In this document: positions 62,643 to 64,000 of the stretch, piece by piece | Position numbering within the stretch: position 1 is the first letter of the stretch | How the letters are laid out: each line of letters opens with the position of its first letter | DNA from: Clostridiales bacterium | GTDB lineage: Bacteria > Bacillota > Clostridia > Christensenellales > Pumilibacteraceae | Direction of reading: 5' to 3' | Length of the DNA: 64,000 nucleotides | Assembly: GCA_022511445.1 (NCBI GenBank) | Contig: JAFLVE010000010.1 | Coordinates: 15,387-79,386, forward strand | Notes under the pieces: model-generated | What the model was told of the DNA's origin: nothing | Seen by the model: the letters and a program-made list of their open reading frames with translations, nothing else | The model's database searches: none | Translations under genes and position numbers: made by a program

Positions 62643-63344
62643 TTATTGCTGTAAAATATAACGCGATTTCTTTTCCACTTGGAACTTCGCTTTGTCTTTC
62701 CAATCGAGCTTTTCCGTCCACTCATATTGTGTAGGCAAAAATGATTTAATGTTCCCTTTCATCGCTTCAAAAGGCTCGTCGTAACAGATAATCACGCTCG
62801 GTTTAATGCGCTTTAACATCTCATTATATCCGAGCATAAAATCATCTTCGCAGTTTTCTCTGTAATATGTGCAAACCGCCACAATCGAGCCCTGTTCTAT
62901 TCCGTCAAAACAAAAGTCAAACGTGCGCTCATCGCCCCATGCAACAGTAGGTATAACGCGCAAGCCTTGGCTTTGCCAATATGCCCCACACCACCTGTTT
63001 TTGAACACGTTTTCTATCTGCAACGCAAGCGGCATGTCGGTAAACAAGCTAAAATCGGGCGTAAGCAGTGCATAATATTGTTGCAGCTTTTCTATCTCGT
63101 CGTCGGGTTTATCGTACACCTTGTCGAACTTCCAATCGTGCATAAAAAAATGCAGTGTTTTATCTGCATTCCATCTATCATTTGTTTTGGCTTTGGTATA
63201 GTCTAAAAGCTTTATTTTGGTTATGTCTATCTGTTGTTTGCGCACAATCGGTATATCGTATTTGCCTGCGCCTTTATACTCATTACGCACCAAAAGGCGT
63301 TTGTGCTTTGCTTTTTGAATTTCGTATTCGGTTAATTCTTTCAT
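62643..63344 (-). CDS. DUF4417 protein
   Basis: 233 residues, soluble. The C-terminal two thirds match the DUF4417 family: LLTPDFSLFTDMPLALQI, NRWCGAYWQSQGLRVIPTVA, WGDERTFDFCFDGI, GSIVAVCTY and MLKRIKPSVIICYDEPF. The family is frequent on plasmids, phages and other mobile DNA of Firmicutes, and its function is unknown to me. AAGGAG precedes the ATG. It lies 17 bases after the zinc-ribbon gene and is probably cotranscribed. I see no convincing terminator between its stop and the kinase promoter. Confidence 0.85.
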   Translation of the reverse strand: MKELTEYEIQKAKHKRLLVRNEYKGAGKYDIPIVRKQQIDITKIKLLDYTKAKTNDRWNADKTLHFFMHDWKFDKVYDKPDDEIEKLQQYYALLTPDFSLFTDMPLALQIENVFKNRWCGAYWQSQGLRVIPTVAWGDERTFDFCFDGIEQGSIVAVCTYYRENCEDDFMLGYNEMLKRIKPSVIICYDEPFEAMKGNIKSFLPTQYEWTEKLDWKDKAKFQVEKKSRYILQQ

Positions 63345-63361
63345 GTTATTTACTCCTTATT

Positions 63362-63895
63362 CTAATCTTCGGGCGGAATATCGTAATCGTTTTTTCCGGC
63401 ACAAAACATAAAGCACGGGTGTACAACCTCGTCCCAAATGTCTTTAAGCAAGTGCCCGTTGATATTGGCTTTTTCGCGGAATTCGTTTACATGATTGTAT
63501 TCTTGCTTCATCTCTTTATTGCAAAAAACAACTATACAGTCGCCGGAGGCATACGCTTCAAAATCATTGCTTTTGAGTTTCGTATATACTTCATGCACTA
63601 AACCGTGATGCCAAAACAACATTTCTGAATAAAACATCAATCCGTTGATAAAATCTTCGAATGTCGCTTTAAATTTTTGCCCTGCTTTATACTGCTCTCT
63701 CGCGCGAGAAAGTGGTACAAGCATAGGATAGCTGATGCCTAATGTTTTATCTGTACGTTCATTATCTGCGCACTGCATCCAGCCGCAATGTGGACATTTT
63801 TCGCTATTGCCGTAATCATCGATAAAAGTAATTTGACCGCACACCTCGCACGGCACCGCATTATTATATTCGCTTGGATTATATTTCTTTTCCAT
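63362..63895 (-). CDS. Zinc-ribbon (CPCC-like) hypothetical protein
   Basis: 177 residues. The N-terminus has PCEVCGQITF and, 17 residues on, KCPHCGWMQC, a two-knuckle zinc ribbon like that of CPCC-family Cys-rich proteins. These are often found beside polymorphic toxins as candidate immunity proteins. A hydrophobic-aromatic middle (FINGLMFYSEMLFWHHGLVHE) and the C-terminus are unassigned. GAGGAG within the end of the preceding gene serves as ribosome site, and only 2 bases separate the two genes. An immunity role is therefore possible but unproven. Confidence 0.65.
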   Translation of the reverse strand: MEKKYNPSEYNNAVPCEVCGQITFIDDYGNSEKCPHCGWMQCADNERTDKTLGISYPMLVPLSRAREQYKAGQKFKATFEDFINGLMFYSEMLFWHHGLVHEVYTKLKSNDFEAYASGDCIVVFCNKEMKQEYNHVNEFREKANINGHLLKDIWDEVVHPCFMFCAGKNDYDIPPED

Positions 63896-63897
63896 GT

Positions 63898-64000
63898 TTA
63901 ATACTCCTCGTCCGACTTATAATGTTCATAATCGGGTTCCAAGTTTGTTGATATTCGTATTGACTCCCCATTAATAATTGTCCAACCATGGTCATGCGGA
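63898..64000 (-). CDS. C-terminal fragment of an ORF entering from the right edge
   Basis: The last 33 codons of a minus-strand gene are visible. They include HDHGWTIINGESIRIS, then TNLEPDYEHYKSDEEY and TAA (63898-63900). The acidic, Tyr-rich end and its position 2 bases before a zinc-ribbon gene are compatible with a toxin C-terminus or a small accessory protein, but too little is present to decide. Confidence 0.6.
   Translation of the reverse strand, partial: PHDHGWTIINGESIRISTNLEPDYEHYKSDEEY

Overview
The window looks like a chromosomal contig of an uncultured gut-type Bacillota/Clostridia (Christensenellales-like is my guess). The grounds are mid-range GC, AGGAGG-type ribosome sites, many SigA promoters (TTGACA, 17 bp, TATAAT), domain-permuted GH3 beta-glucosidases, InlB-type repeats, a CotF-like ferritin-fold protein and LytTR signalling. 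Nearly everything reads on the minus strand. I see no rRNA, tRNA, CRISPR array, transposase or integrase.

Region 1 (1-6.7 kb) is an L-rhamnose operon, rhaB-rhaA-fucO-rhaD. RhaB loses its C-terminus inside a short dispersed-type repeat, and its transcript appears leaderless. Upstream lies a secreted beta-helix lipoprotein. Region 2 (6.8-9.1 kb) holds a DUF2779 nuclease-like gene and, on the plus strand, a ferritin-like gene with a structured leader.

Region 3 (9.1-27 kb) is dominated by one gene of about 5563 codons. It encodes a secreted, C-terminally anchored surface protein of about 45 Trp-rich Ig-like modules in three blocks, with multi-module duplications. It is coupled by a TAATG overlap to a membrane protein with a cytoplasmic basic domain and a Lys/Pro/Glu tail. 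A perfect-consensus promoter drives the pair.

Region 4 (27.3-50 kb) is a polysaccharide-directed surface programme in two operons. One is a CBM32-like lipoprotein, a small membrane protein, a tandem permuted GH3 protein interrupted by one in-frame TAG at a Trp position, and a 2336-residue lipoprotein of eight CBM6-like and ten InlB modules. The other is a lipoprotein plus a third permuted GH3. A sensor kinase/LytTR pair follows at 50-52 kb.

Region 5 (52.5-64 kb) contains tnaA (plus strand), then a tightly overlapping four-gene cassette: a release-factor-like protein without stop-codon-recognition motifs, a UvrD-family helicase, a coiled-coil protein and a membrane-anchored beta-helix protein. 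Its promoter puts the transcript start on the first ATG. A PAS hybrid histidine kinase and a small accessory cluster (DUF4417, zinc-ribbon protein, cut-off ORF) end the window.

The strongest candidates for something undescribed are the release-factor/helicase/coiled-coil/beta-helix cassette, the giant modular protein with its coupled partner, and the amber-interrupted double GH3. All functional links are inferred from sequence alone.
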